In this document: piece after piece, positions 27,933 through 37,066 of the stretch | Layout of the letters: each line of letters opens with the position of its first letter | Numbering within the stretch: position 1 is the first letter of the stretch | NCBI GenBank assembly: GCA_024636975.1 | Contig: JAGXGA010000017.1 | Span: 62,001 to 126,000 of the forward strand | Direction: 5' to 3' | Source of the DNA: Mariniphaga sp. | GTDB taxonomy: Bacteria; Bacteroidota; Bacteroidia; Bacteroidales; Prolixibacteraceae | Length of the DNA: 64,000 nucleotides | Made by a program: the position numbers and the translations under genes | The notes under the pieces: model-generated | The model's input: the letters and a program-made list of their open reading frames with translations, nothing else | Told to the model about the DNA's origin: nothing | Database searches by the model: none

Positions 27933-29054
27933 ATGGAAACAGCAAAACTTCTTCGTTTAAAAAAAGATGAGATACTGGCTAATTGGATGGCTGATGTGCG
28001 AACACGAATTCTTGTAGCTGGTAATTATGAGAAAATTGCAATACAAAACAGTGTTCCTGATTTGATTAATGCCATTGCTGATGCTTTGGAAACTAATAAC
28101 TCCAGTGCGATAAATTCCTACAGTGGGCAACATGGATTGGAAAGGGCTCATTTTAAGGCCTATTCATTAAAACATATTATTCAGGAATATAATCTTCTTA
28201 AAGCAGAAATTTTTAAAATTTTAGATGAAAATAGCCTGGTGACTGAAAGGAAAGACAGGGATGTAATAATGAATTCGATAGATTATGCCATTGAGCAAGC
28301 TGCTGAAGTATTTTTCAGGGAAAAGCAAAATGTGCAGGTCAAGGCCCGGAAAGTTGCGGAAAGGAAGGCCGATCAGCTACAAATTGAAGACGAGTACCGT
28401 GAAGAATTTATTCAGTCGATTATGCACGATTTAAACTCTCCGCTGAATAATATTAAAGCCTGTATCAGCATGCTGGAAGGTAATATTGAATTAAGCGAAG
28501 CAAGCAAAATACTGGAAATTTTAAAATTGAGCTCAAAGCAAGCTGAAATACTTATAGAAGATTTCCTGGATGTAGGTTTTGTGAAATCTGATGAAAAGAT
28601 TCCTGTAACTAAAAACTTTGTTAATGTTTTGGCAGACCTGGAACAACAGATAAGGATTTACAAAATAACCTATAACCGAAATATTGAACTGGAATCATTT
28701 CAAAAAGAGATATACGTAAATGTGGATATAGATCTAATAAGACGTGCCTTTAATAATTTAATGAATAATGCTCTTAAGCACGGGGAATCTTCAAAAACAA
28801 TAAAAGTTTCTTGTAATCTGGAAAATGAGGAGCTTACTATTTCAGTTCATAACCAGGGCAGAACAATCCCTCAGGAAATTATGGAGGCAATTTTCAAAAG
28901 GTATTATAAGCTAAATGAATCATCGAAAGGTTGGGGAATCGGACTGGCATTTGTAAAAAAAGTTGCAGAAGCCCATGGAGGAAATGTGTCGGTTGAAAGC
29001 ACCCAGCCGGAAGGCACTACTTTTATTTTTAAAATACCTGCCCGTAATAATTAA
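27933..29054 (+). CDS. Sensor histidine kinase with RsbRD-like N-terminal domain
   Basis: Cytoplasmic sensor kinase of 373 residues without membrane helices. The N-terminal ~130 residues are helical and match the pattern of the RsbRD/RsbU-like input domain (LLRLKKDEILANWMADVRTR, FKAYSLKHIIQEYNLLKAEI). The HisKA box is SIMHDLNSPLNNIKA with His165, and the ATPase domain has NNLMNNALKHGE and GWGIGLAFVKKVAEAHGG. The G1 loop reads SVHNQGRTIP, with Asn instead of the usual Asp, seen in several histidine-kinase-like proteins. No response regulator or other signalling partner is adjacent; a ClC channel gene follows after 171 bp on the same strand. Which signal it handles is unknown. Confidence 0.86.
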   Translation: METAKLLRLKKDEILANWMADVRTRILVAGNYEKIAIQNSVPDLINAIADALETNNSSAINSYSGQHGLERAHFKAYSLKHIIQEYNLLKAEIFKILDENSLVTERKDRDVIMNSIDYAIEQAAEVFFREKQNVQVKARKVAERKADQLQIEDEYREEFIQSIMHDLNSPLNNIKACISMLEGNIELSEASKILEILKLSSKQAEILIEDFLDVGFVKSDEKIPVTKNFVNVLADLEQQIRIYKITYNRNIELESFQKEIYVNVDIDLIRRAFNNLMNNALKHGESSKTIKVSCNLENEELTISVHNQGRTIPQEIMEAIFKRYYKLNESSKGWGIGLAFVKKVAEAHGGNVSVESTQPEGTTFIFKIPARNN

Positions 29055-29225
29055 TTGCTAAATACCTTTTTAACGGGCATTTTCACTTATTTCATAAATA
29101 ATTGTAATTCCGGTATCGATTGCTTCAAGAACATTAATAAATATGTTAACACAAAAATCAGATGTGTAATCTTAACATTGCAACGATGTGTTTTTGTACT
29201 TTTACCACCCGAAACCGGAAGTTAA

Positions 29226-31031
29226 ATGATACGAAGATTATATATATTGTGGCAAAGGCATTCCAGGGTATGGCTGCACAAATTAATATTGTGGCGTATT
29301 GCCCGGATTCCGGAGCGGCATTTTCTCTACCTTTTAAGTTTTATTGTGGGAATTTTCAGCGGACTGGCAGCGCTGATTCTGAAGAATCTTATTCATTTTG
29401 TTGCTATTAAGCTGACCGCCTGGATTGATGTTGATTCCATAAGTTACCTGTTTTTAATATATCCGGTTATTGGAATTTTTCTAACCGTGCTTTTTGTTAA
29501 ATATGTAATTAAAGATGATATAGGGCATGGTGTTTCAAAAATTCTGTATTCCATATCAAGGCAAAGCAGTCGTATAAAAAACCACAATTCATGGTCATCG
29601 ATGGTAGCCAGTTCGTTAACGATTGGTTTTGGGGGATCGGTAGGAGCTGAGGCGCCAATTGTATACACCGGGGCTTCCATAGGCTCTAACCTTGCACGGT
29701 TTTTCAGGTTAAAGTACAAATACGTCACACTCATGATAGGTTGTGGTGCAGCAGGAGCTATTGCAGGTATTTTCAATGCGCCTATTGCAGGTATTATTTT
29801 TACCCTGGAAGTGCTGATGCTTGATCTTACAATGGTATACCTGATTCCGTTATTGATATCAGCTGTAACTGCCACCACTCTTACCTACTTTTTTATGGGG
29901 GAAGATGTCCTGCTTCGCTTTGCACAGGTCCATCCATTTTCGATTGAAACCATCTGGTTTTATATTTTGCTGGGGATTTTTACGGGACTGGTTGCTATTT
30001 ATTTTACCCGGATGACCATGTTTCTTGAGGCAAAGTTTAAATTGATTCACTCCTGGGGAGTGCGATTGCTTATAGGAGGAGTTGTTATTGGGCTTCTGGT
30101 TTTTATCTTTCCCCCGCTATGGGGCGAAGGCTATCGGGAAATTTCACTGATTTTTAATGAGCGTGGTTCAGAACTGTTAAACACTTCCATGTTTTTTAAC
30201 CTGAGAAATATGGATTCCATGTTTATTGTTTTTTTACTGGGGATACTTATCTTCAAAGTGGTAGCAATGGTAGCTACCACCGGCTCAGGTGGTGTCGGAG
30301 GAATTTTTGCTCCCACGCTTTTTATGGGTGCCATAGCCGGATATTTTTTTGCCCTGGTAATTAATTTATTTGGAAGGTGGGAATTACCAGTAGATAATTT
30401 TGCGCTTGCAGGCATGGCAGGAATGATGGCTGCCGTTATGCATGCTCCTTTAACGGCAATATTCTTAACCGCTGAAATGACAAGGGGCTATGACTTATTT
30501 ATTCCCCTGATTATATCTTCCACCATTGCCTACGTTACCATAATGGGTTTTGAACCCCATTCGGTTTATACCAAAAGGTTGGCTCTTTCAGGAGATTTAC
30601 TTACGCATCATAAGGATAAGTCGGCTCTTCGTATGATGAATGTCCGTAACCTTATTGAAAAAGACTTTGAAGTTCTCTCTCCTGATGCAACCTTGCGTGA
30701 CCTTGTAAAAGCCATATCTGCCTCTCACCGAAACCTTTATCCTGTGGTGGATGCAGAGGGATACTTAAAGGGAATGGTGAAACTTTCAGATGTGCGTACT
30801 TTAATCTTTGAGCATGATTTATATGACCAGATATTGGTAAAGGATTTGATGTATATGCCCGAATCCTTCATTTCGCCCGATGATACCATGGAAAATGTGG
30901 CACAAAAATTTGAATCATCGGGGCGTTATAATCTGGCAGTTATTGAAAATGGTAGGTATCTTGGTTTTATTTCACGTGCAGTTGCTTTCTCCAAGTACAG
31001 GAAAACTGTACAGGATTTTTCGCATGATTAA
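29226..31031 (+). CDS. ClC-type chloride channel/transporter with two CBS domains
   Basis: Moves chloride (or another anion) across the inner membrane, as channel or proton antiporter. The 601-residue protein has about 12 hydrophobic segments between residues 35 and 440. Selectivity-filter regions are visible: GHGVSKIL in place of GSGIP, GGSVGAEAPIVYTGAS in place of GREGP (its Glu fits the gating glutamate position), and GGVGGIFAPTLFMGA for GxFxP. Residues ~460-595 hold two CBS domains (VLSPDATLRDLVKAI and ISPDDTMENVAQKFE), which normally bind adenine nucleotides. The last coding bases end in FSHD. The preceding histidine kinase may share its message. Confidence 0.93.
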   Translation: MIRRLYILWQRHSRVWLHKLILWRIARIPERHFLYLLSFIVGIFSGLAALILKNLIHFVAIKLTAWIDVDSISYLFLIYPVIGIFLTVLFVKYVIKDDIGHGVSKILYSISRQSSRIKNHNSWSSMVASSLTIGFGGSVGAEAPIVYTGASIGSNLARFFRLKYKYVTLMIGCGAAGAIAGIFNAPIAGIIFTLEVLMLDLTMVYLIPLLISAVTATTLTYFFMGEDVLLRFAQVHPFSIETIWFYILLGIFTGLVAIYFTRMTMFLEAKFKLIHSWGVRLLIGGVVIGLLVFIFPPLWGEGYREISLIFNERGSELLNTSMFFNLRNMDSMFIVFLLGILIFKVVAMVATTGSGGVGGIFAPTLFMGAIAGYFFALVINLFGRWELPVDNFALAGMAGMMAAVMHAPLTAIFLTAEMTRGYDLFIPLIISSTIAYVTIMGFEPHSVYTKRLALSGDLLTHHKDKSALRMMNVRNLIEKDFEVLSPDATLRDLVKAISASHRNLYPVVDAEGYLKGMVKLSDVRTLIFEHDLYDQILVKDLMYMPESFISPDDTMENVAQKFESSGRYNLAVIENGRYLGFISRAVAFSKYRKTVQDFSHD

Positions 31032-31147
31032 AACAGGCACCCTTTTTGAAATGCAACGTTACTAATCTGCTGCAGTAAGTTTATAAAACTGAATTTTAAC
31101 TGATAAAGTTTAAATTGCAGAAAACGACCAATAAATATATATTACAG

Positions 31148-32146
31148 ATGGCAACAACAACACGTCGTTCGTTTTTAACAAAAGCCACCCTTGGTATAGC
31201 CGGATTAAGTTTATCGGTGAAGGCAAGGGCAAAAATCAAGTCAGAGAGAGTAAATTCGCCTGTAGTTATTTCAACATGGCGGCATGGACTTCAGGCAAAC
31301 GATGCCGCGTGGGAGATCTTATCTGCGGGAGGTTATTCCCTTGATGCCGTTGAAGCCGGAGTTCGTGTGGTTGAATCTGACCCGGAAGTTATTACAGTAG
31401 GTTATGGTGGTATTCCCGATGCCAGCGGAAAAGTAACGCTCGATGCCTGCATAATGAATGAAAAAGGTGACGCAGGCAGTGTAGCATTTCTTCAGTGTAT
31501 TAAACATCCGGTTTCCGTAGCAAGGCTGGTAATGGAACAAACGCCTCATGTAATGCTTGCAGGAAAAGGAGCACAGCAGTTTGCTCTTGCTAATGGTTTT
31601 AAGAAGGAAAAACTGTTGACGAAAGAAATGCGCAGACACTGGAAGAAATGGAAGAAGGAGGAACGGGAATTCAGTACAAAGATAAATATTGAAAACCAGC
31701 TGGAAGAAAACCATGACACCATTAGCATGCTGGCTATTGACGATGAAGGACGCTTATGCGGTGCCTGCACAACCAGTGGAATGGCTTTTAAAAAGCACGG
31801 CAGGGTGGGGGATTCACCTATCATTGGAGCCGGTTTGTTTGTGGATGGTGAAATAGGTGGTGCTGCAGCAACAGGTTCTGGTGAACTGGTGATGAAAACT
31901 CTGGGCTCCTTTTTAGTAGTTGAATTTATGCGCAGTGGTATGTCTCCTAAAGAGGCTTGCAATGCTGCTATTGCACGGATTGTAAAAACGATTCCTGATT
32001 ATGAAGAACATCAGATTGGCTATATTGCCGTCAATAAATCCGGAGAAATTGGTGCTGCAAGCCTGCAGCCTGGTTTCGACTATGCTGTTAAATCAACCAT
32101 AACCTCAGAGTTAAGAGAAGCCGGGGCATGGTTTAAAAAGTTATAA
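31148..32146 (+). CDS. Exported N4-(beta-N-acetylglucosaminyl)-L-asparaginase / Ntn-hydrolase
   Basis: Threonine-type Ntn hydrolase that cleaves asparagine-linked sugars or isoaspartyl peptides after self-processing. The 332-residue protein has a Tat-like signal RRSFLTKATLGIAGLSLS after MATTT. The Ntn core is clear: GYGGIPDASGKVTLDAC, a long basic loop (RRHWKKWKKEEREF), then the scissile site ENHDTISMLAID where Thr191 would become the N-terminal nucleophile, and GVGDSPIIGAGLFVD-type and GAAATGSGE substrate loops. The glycosylasparaginase branch fits best because of the HDT site. I start it at ATG 31148; the frame extends to a TTG at 31115. It is convergent with the cytidylate-kinase-like gene. 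Confidence 0.9.
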   Translation: MATTTRRSFLTKATLGIAGLSLSVKARAKIKSERVNSPVVISTWRHGLQANDAAWEILSAGGYSLDAVEAGVRVVESDPEVITVGYGGIPDASGKVTLDACIMNEKGDAGSVAFLQCIKHPVSVARLVMEQTPHVMLAGKGAQQFALANGFKKEKLLTKEMRRHWKKWKKEEREFSTKINIENQLEENHDTISMLAIDDEGRLCGACTTSGMAFKKHGRVGDSPIIGAGLFVDGEIGGAAATGSGELVMKTLGSFLVVEFMRSGMSPKEACNAAIARIVKTIPDYEEHQIGYIAVNKSGEIGAASLQPGFDYAVKSTITSELREAGAWFKKL

Positions 32147-32175
32147 AAACGGTTCAGCCATGATTAACAGGGATG

Positions 32176-32208
32176 AAAAAAAAGCTGCTCCTTTTCAGGA
32201 ACAGCTTT
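32176..32208 (-). terminator. Terminator of the cytidylate-kinase-like gene
   Basis: On the reverse strand, stem AAAGCTG / CAGCTTT with an inner TCCT / AGGA stem runs into eight T. Plus-strand flanks lack a T run, so it works for the leftward gene. Confidence 0.85.
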
Positions 32209-32256
32209 ACGTAAGGTGAGATAAGTTAATAATTAAACACCAAAATATTTTTCAGA

Positions 32257-32979
32257 TCAGTAGTCTTCGTGGTGAGCTACTATCTTTTTATTTTTTAGAA
32301 TATTTACAATGGCATCAATGATTTCATCATCCTGCAGTGAGGCATAATTAAATATGACATCAAAATCATCATTGTTGGCTTTCCGTCCAATGATTTTTTC
32401 AATAAAGGCATCACGTTTTACATCCATTTCCTTTACATAACTAACTGCTTCGGCCTGACTAAAATCCTTAATCTGCATAATCCGGTTTATTCTCCAGTCC
32501 ATTGGAGCCTCGAGCCGGACATTCAGCTTGTTTGGAATTTCACCAAGAATAACGCCTGCCGAACGTCCTACAATTATGGCTCTGCCTTTGCAGGCCAGCC
32601 GGCAGATAACCCCTTTAAATGTATCAATTAACTGAGAATCGGAAATATCGTAAATGGTCTCATTAGAGAAAGCATGAGCCACCTGATCAAGCATTTTAAT
32701 GGCTTCTTCGGTATCATCGTAACCGCCTGCCTTAACGTCATTCATCATATCAGTTACAACCTGATCTATAACGTTTTTATCAACCCATCTCCATTCAGCA
32801 TCAGTTTTAGTATCCGACATATAACTGTAACCTGTCAGAATTTTTGAAAGCTTGATTGCAATTCTTTGAGCTGAGCAACCTGCCTGCCTGGAAATAGTGA
32901 CAACCGGTCCCGGAAAATCTCCTGTTTCGAGATTGCAACAGGTAATGGTTTTCATAAAACTATTAAAAAATTTTTCCAT
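32257..32979 (-). CDS. Cytidylate kinase-like family protein
   Basis: P-loop nucleotide kinase-like protein of 240 residues; the physiological substrate is not known for this group. It shows the degenerate P-loop PVVTISRQAGCSAQRIA near residue 25, then a mostly helical core, GRAIIVGRSAGVIL (conserved arm) and the C-terminal LID-like NKLNVRLEAPMDWRINRIMQ with RDAFIEKIIGRKANNDDFD. This differs from Cmk proper (GxxGSGKST), so I do not give the cmk name. The frame extends to a TTG at 33042, but ATG 32979 (MEKFFNSFMKT) is more plausible. It is divergent from an oxidoreductase gene and ends in a strong terminator. Confidence 0.8.
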   Translation of the reverse strand: MEKFFNSFMKTITCCNLETGDFPGPVVTISRQAGCSAQRIAIKLSKILTGYSYMSDTKTDAEWRWVDKNVIDQVVTDMMNDVKAGGYDDTEEAIKMLDQVAHAFSNETIYDISDSQLIDTFKGVICRLACKGRAIIVGRSAGVILGEIPNKLNVRLEAPMDWRINRIMQIKDFSQAEAVSYVKEMDVKRDAFIEKIIGRKANNDDFDVIFNYASLQDDEIIDAIVNILKNKKIVAHHEDY

Positions 32980-33137
32980 ATCCAGCTTTTTATGAATTGT
33001 TGTTTCTATTTTTATGCATTCGAAGTTACAATCAAATCTCAAAGATCAAACATTTTATGTTGTAGAATAGGTAATCAGTGTGTATTTTTTCATAAAATTA
33101 ATGAATATGTACATTTTATACCTGCAAATTACCAACT

Positions 33138-34187
33138 ATGGAGAAAAAGATTAAAACAGCATTGGCATCTTATGGAATGTCAGGACAGGTATTTCACGGA
33201 CCTTTATTGAAAGTAAATCCGCAGTTTGAAGTAGTAAATATACTGGAGCGTTCAAAAACTAACTCGCGCATATTATTTCCTGATGCTGCTATTGTTAAAA
33301 GTTACAGTGAAATCCTAAAAAATAAAGACATTGAACTGGTAGTTGTAAATACTCCCGATGAGCTTCATTATGATATGATTATTGAAGCTCTGAATGCCGG
33401 TAAGCATGTTGTTGCTGAAAAGCCGGTTACTCAGAAGTGGAGTCAGGCAGAAGAACTTCGTGATATGGCAGAGAAAAAAGGTTTGCTGTTGACCGTGTTC
33501 CAGAACCGCCGCCTGGATGGCGATTTCTTAACCGTAAAGAAATTACTGGAGCAAGGGGTAGTGGGACGGTTGGTGGAATTTGAATCTCATTACGACAGGT
33601 ACCGAAATTTTATAGATGTTGACTCCTGGAAAGAGCATGGGGGAGATTATTCAGGCGTTTTATATAATCTGGGTTCTCATATGGTTGACCAGGTTTATGT
33701 TCTTTTTGGCATGCCACAAGCTGTAACTGCACATTTGAAGGTTGTGCGTCAGGGAGGAAAGGTAAATGATTATTACGACATGAGGTTTGAATACGGGAAT
33801 TTTGCTGCAATTTTAAAATGTTCATACCTTGTAAAGGAACCCGGGCCACGGTATAGCCTGCATGGGGATCAAGGGTCGTTTCATAAATGGGGCATTGATC
33901 CTCAGGAAGTGATGATGAAGAACGGGCATTTGCCTGTTGGAACTTCATGGGGAATTGACAGTAAAAGCAACTGGGGACAGCTTACCTATGAAAAAGAAGG
34001 ATTAGGCTATACCGGAAAGGTAGAAACAATGGCAGGAAATTATAATCTGTATTATAATAACATTTCTAAAGTACTCCGAAGGGGAGAAGAACCTCTGGTG
34101 AAATTAAATGAAGTAATTTCCGTGCTTAAAATTCTGGAAGCATGCATTGACAGCAATAACCAAAAGAGGACAGTTTATTTGGATTAG
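33138..34187 (+). CDS. Gfo/Idh/MocA family oxidoreductase (cytoplasmic)
   Basis: NAD(P)-dependent sugar or inositol dehydrogenase-like enzyme of 349 residues without a signal peptide. N-terminal Rossmann part: TALASYGMSGQVFHGPLLKV, LVVVNTPDELHYDMIIEAL and the AEKPVTQKW motif in which the Lys is the catalytic one. The C-terminal alpha/beta domain contains GGDYSGVLYNLGSHMVDQ with its active-site His. Substrate cannot be derived; related proteins act on sugars with an open 2- or 3-position. It stands alone, divergent from the cytidylate-kinase-like gene and convergent with the FKBP lipoprotein gene (only six bases apart). Confidence 0.9.
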   Translation: MEKKIKTALASYGMSGQVFHGPLLKVNPQFEVVNILERSKTNSRILFPDAAIVKSYSEILKNKDIELVVVNTPDELHYDMIIEALNAGKHVVAEKPVTQKWSQAEELRDMAEKKGLLLTVFQNRRLDGDFLTVKKLLEQGVVGRLVEFESHYDRYRNFIDVDSWKEHGGDYSGVLYNLGSHMVDQVYVLFGMPQAVTAHLKVVRQGGKVNDYYDMRFEYGNFAAILKCSYLVKEPGPRYSLHGDQGSFHKWGIDPQEVMMKNGHLPVGTSWGIDSKSNWGQLTYEKEGLGYTGKVETMAGNYNLYYNNISKVLRRGEEPLVKLNEVISVLKILEACIDSNNQKRTVYLD

Positions 34188-34193
34188 TCCAAA

Positions 34194-34718
34194 TTACTCA
34201 TGCACTATTAAATCATGCATTTTGGCACGGTATATTAGTGTGGTAAAGGGCGGAACTGTTGCATTCCCCTTACTGCCATAGGCGTTATCGGAAGTAATAA
34301 ACATCTCTATTTCGGCGCCTTTATTCATGTAGCCTATTCCATTTACAAGTCCGGTAATTTTATGAGGAGGTTTATAAATGAACCGCCAGATTCCATCCGG
34401 AGGATGAATATCTCTACTGTCTTCAAATACACCGCCTTCCGGAAGGAAGCCAATATAGGAAACCAAACACGAGTCGCCATCTTGTGGGTAAGGACCTTCA
34501 CCTGCTTTCAAAACAAAATAAAACACCGACAAATTGGTGGTGTCAATATCGATTCCTTTGGCTTCAAGGTCCCTGATTTTTTTATCAAGTTCAGCCATTT
34601 CCATTTCTTTGGTCCGGGGTTCAGGTTCTTCTTTTTCGCAGGAGGCAGATATGAAGAAGATGGATAAACCCATCAGGAAAAGTACATTTCTGGTTATTTT
34701 TAGCATGGTTTGTATCAT
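34194..34718 (-). CDS. FKBP-type peptidyl-prolyl isomerase lipoprotein
   Basis: Envelope protein-folding helper. The 174-residue protein has a lipoprotein signal (FLMGLSIFFISASCEKEE, Cys near 27), a short acidic coiled coil (EMEMAELDKKIRDLEAKG), then a single FKBP domain in which GDSCLVSYIGFLPEGGVFEDS and PPFTTLIYRAKMHDL mark the ends of the fold, with the ITGLVNGIGYMNKG segment in place of the usual GWxxGLxxMxxGE. Aromatic pocket residues are partly altered, so activity on proline is uncertain. Start could be the second ATG (34706). It is convergent with the oxidoreductase gene six bases away. Confidence 0.85.
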   Translation of the reverse strand: MIQTMLKITRNVLFLMGLSIFFISASCEKEEPEPRTKEMEMAELDKKIRDLEAKGIDIDTTNLSVFYFVLKAGEGPYPQDGDSCLVSYIGFLPEGGVFEDSRDIHPPDGIWRFIYKPPHKITGLVNGIGYMNKGAEIEMFITSDNAYGSKGNATVPPFTTLIYRAKMHDLIVHE

Positions 34719-34869
34719 TTTATCCGGCTGAAAGTTACACTTTTCAAGTTAAAAACCAATTGTTTTGGCATAGAATCAATCGAAAACAGAATCCAATATT
34801 AAAATGAAAAGAACTATAACCATCCAGCATTGTTTGAGGAGGCATATTGTAATTATTTAATTTAAAGTG

Positions 34870-36888
34870 ATGAACGATAAATATACCAATGCTTTGATTA
34901 ATTCCACCTCTCCTTATCTGTTACAGCATGCTCATAACCCTGTAAACTGGCAGCCCTGGGATGATCAGTTAATAAAAAATGAAGATGAATCCAATAAATT
35001 AATTTTGGTAAGCATTGGCTATGCTGCCTGCCACTGGTGTCATGTTATGGAGCATGAAAGTTTTGAAGATGAAGAGGTAGCAAAAGTAATGAATGAAAAA
35101 TTCATATGTATTAAGGTCGACAGGGAAGAACGCCCTGATATTGATCATTATTACATTACTGCCGTCCATCTTATGGGGCTTCAGGGGGGATGGCCGTTGA
35201 ATGTCATTGCTTTACCTGATGGCCGGCCTGTATGGGGAGGGACATACTTCCCGAAGAATACATGGGTCAATAATATTACTGCAGTCGACCGTTTCTGGAA
35301 GGAGAATAAGGGAAAGATGCTGGAATATGCTCAGAACCTGCAATCGGGAATCGAAGAAACAATGATTACAGTAATTCAGGAGGATGCCCCTCCTGATACT
35401 CGCGGGCTTATTGAAAGCAGTATAGATGGATGGAAAAAAAGGTTTGACTTTGAAAATGGCGGAAGAAACGGTTACCCGAAATTCCCCATGCCTGTTAACC
35501 TTGATTTCCTTTTATACTATGGAACAGTAAAAGATGATATCCAGGTTCTTGATTTTGTACAACTCACCTTGCAGAAGATGGCTTTAGGAGGCATCTATGA
35601 TCATATAGGCGGAGGTTTCGCCCGTTATTCTACAGATGAAAGCTGGAAGGTTCCCCATTTCGAGAAAATGCTTTATGACAATGGACAGCTTTTGGGTACC
35701 TATTCCAAAGGATATCAGCAATATAAAAAGGAAGAGTATAAAAAGGTAGTGTATGAAACTGCCTTGTTTATTGAGCGTGAGCTGATGAGTGACGAAGGCG
35801 CATTCTATTCTTCGCTTGATGCTGACAGTGAAGGAGTGGAGGGTAAGTACTATGTTTGGACATCCACTGAGTTAAAAGATTCCCTGAATGAGAATTGGGA
35901 ACTTTTTCCCAGATACTACAATGTAAATCAAAAAGGTTTTTGGGAGCAGGGAAATTACATATTACTAAAAGATATGGCGGATGAAGATTTTGCTGCAAGA
36001 AACGATTTATCAACTGATGAGCTAAATGATAAAGTAAATGAATGGAAAGCCATGTTGCTGCAAAAACGAAATAAAAGAATAAGGCCCGCCCTTGATGACA
36101 AAACTCTTGCCTCATGGAATGCATTGGTTATCTATGGATTGTCAGAAGCATACAAAGCATTTGCCGACGATTACTTTAAAAACCTCGCATTAAAAAACGC
36201 ACATTTCATAAAACAACATATGACTGCTACCGGTGGAAAACTGTTTCATTCATGGAAGCAGGGCGAAAATGCAGTTAACGGTTTTCTGGATGACTATGCC
36301 CTTCTGATTCAGGCTTATATTTCATTATTTGAAATTACAGGAGACGAATTGTGGTTGCAGCATGTTCAGCAATTGTTTGAATATGCAATGAACCAATTTT
36401 ATGATGAAGCTTCAGGATTATTCTTTTATTCAGCTAAAGAACCAAAGCCATCAGTCTCCAATCATTTTCAAAACGAAGATAATGTTATACCTGCAGCCAA
36501 TTCGGTAATGGCCCACAACCTTCATAAATTGTACCTTTTATATGGTAATTCTGAATACCTCGGGAAATTAAAGAAGATGTTACAGCATATTGTACCCCAT
36601 TTTGAAAAGTATCCGCATGCTTTTGCCAATTGGGGTAATCTTATGATGAAACTTACTGAAAGCTATTATGAAGTTGCTATAACAGGAGAAGGAGCTGAAC
36701 AGATGTTGCTGGAAATGCAGTCGGAATACAAACCAAATGTGTTATGGGCCATTGCAACAAAGCAGAGTAGAATTCCTTTACTTAAAGACAGGTACAGCTC
36801 CGGAAAAACCTTGATTTATGTTTGCAGGAACAATTCATGTCAACTACCGGTAAAAGAAGCTCAAGAAGCATTGAAACAAATGGAATAG
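34870..36888 (+). CDS. Thioredoxin-domain protein of the YyaL/SPATA20 family
   Basis: Cytosolic protein with an N-terminal thioredoxin-like domain and a C-terminal (alpha/alpha)6-barrel like that of N-acylglucosamine epimerases. The N-terminal part has TSPYLLQHAHNPVNWQPW, then CHWCHVMEHESFEDEEVA with Cys54 and Cys57, and LQGGWPLNVIALPDGRPV. The barrel starts around 190 (GYPKFPMPVNLDFLL, GGIYDHIGGGFARYSTD, WKVPHFEKMLYDNGQL) and runs to the end. Function is unknown in bacteria although the family is widespread. The 672-residue length is typical. The frame begins at a GTG at 34867, but ATG 34870 is the natural start. A palindromic hairpin follows. Confidence 0.92.
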   Translation: MNDKYTNALINSTSPYLLQHAHNPVNWQPWDDQLIKNEDESNKLILVSIGYAACHWCHVMEHESFEDEEVAKVMNEKFICIKVDREERPDIDHYYITAVHLMGLQGGWPLNVIALPDGRPVWGGTYFPKNTWVNNITAVDRFWKENKGKMLEYAQNLQSGIEETMITVIQEDAPPDTRGLIESSIDGWKKRFDFENGGRNGYPKFPMPVNLDFLLYYGTVKDDIQVLDFVQLTLQKMALGGIYDHIGGGFARYSTDESWKVPHFEKMLYDNGQLLGTYSKGYQQYKKEEYKKVVYETALFIERELMSDEGAFYSSLDADSEGVEGKYYVWTSTELKDSLNENWELFPRYYNVNQKGFWEQGNYILLKDMADEDFAARNDLSTDELNDKVNEWKAMLLQKRNKRIRPALDDKTLASWNALVIYGLSEAYKAFADDYFKNLALKNAHFIKQHMTATGGKLFHSWKQGENAVNGFLDDYALLIQAYISLFEITGDELWLQHVQQLFEYAMNQFYDEASGLFFYSAKEPKPSVSNHFQNEDNVIPAANSVMAHNLHKLYLLYGNSEYLGKLKKMLQHIVPHFEKYPHAFANWGNLMMKLTESYYEVAITGEGAEQMLLEMQSEYKPNVLWAIATKQSRIPLLKDRYSSGKTLIYVCRNNSCQLPVKEAQEALKQME

Positions 36889-36901
36889 GAGCTAAAATAA
36901 A

Positions 36902-36928
36902 TAATCCCGGCGCGTCATACCGGGATTA
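36902..36928. terminator. Hairpin between convergent genes
   Basis: Perfect 9-bp stem TAATCCCGG / CCGGGATTA around a 9-nt loop. There is no long T tract on either side; on the reverse strand TTTATTTT follows at a short distance, so it may end the S9 peptidase message. Confidence 0.6.
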
Positions 36929-37066
36929 CTCAATAACCTTCAAAAAGTTGCGTCTCATTTGGTCTCATCTCCTGGGTTTGTAATACAACAAACATAGCAC
37001 AAACAATTAGATATTATTGCAACCCGAATACTGATTATTGAGGTAAAAAAAGCTGATATTTTTACT

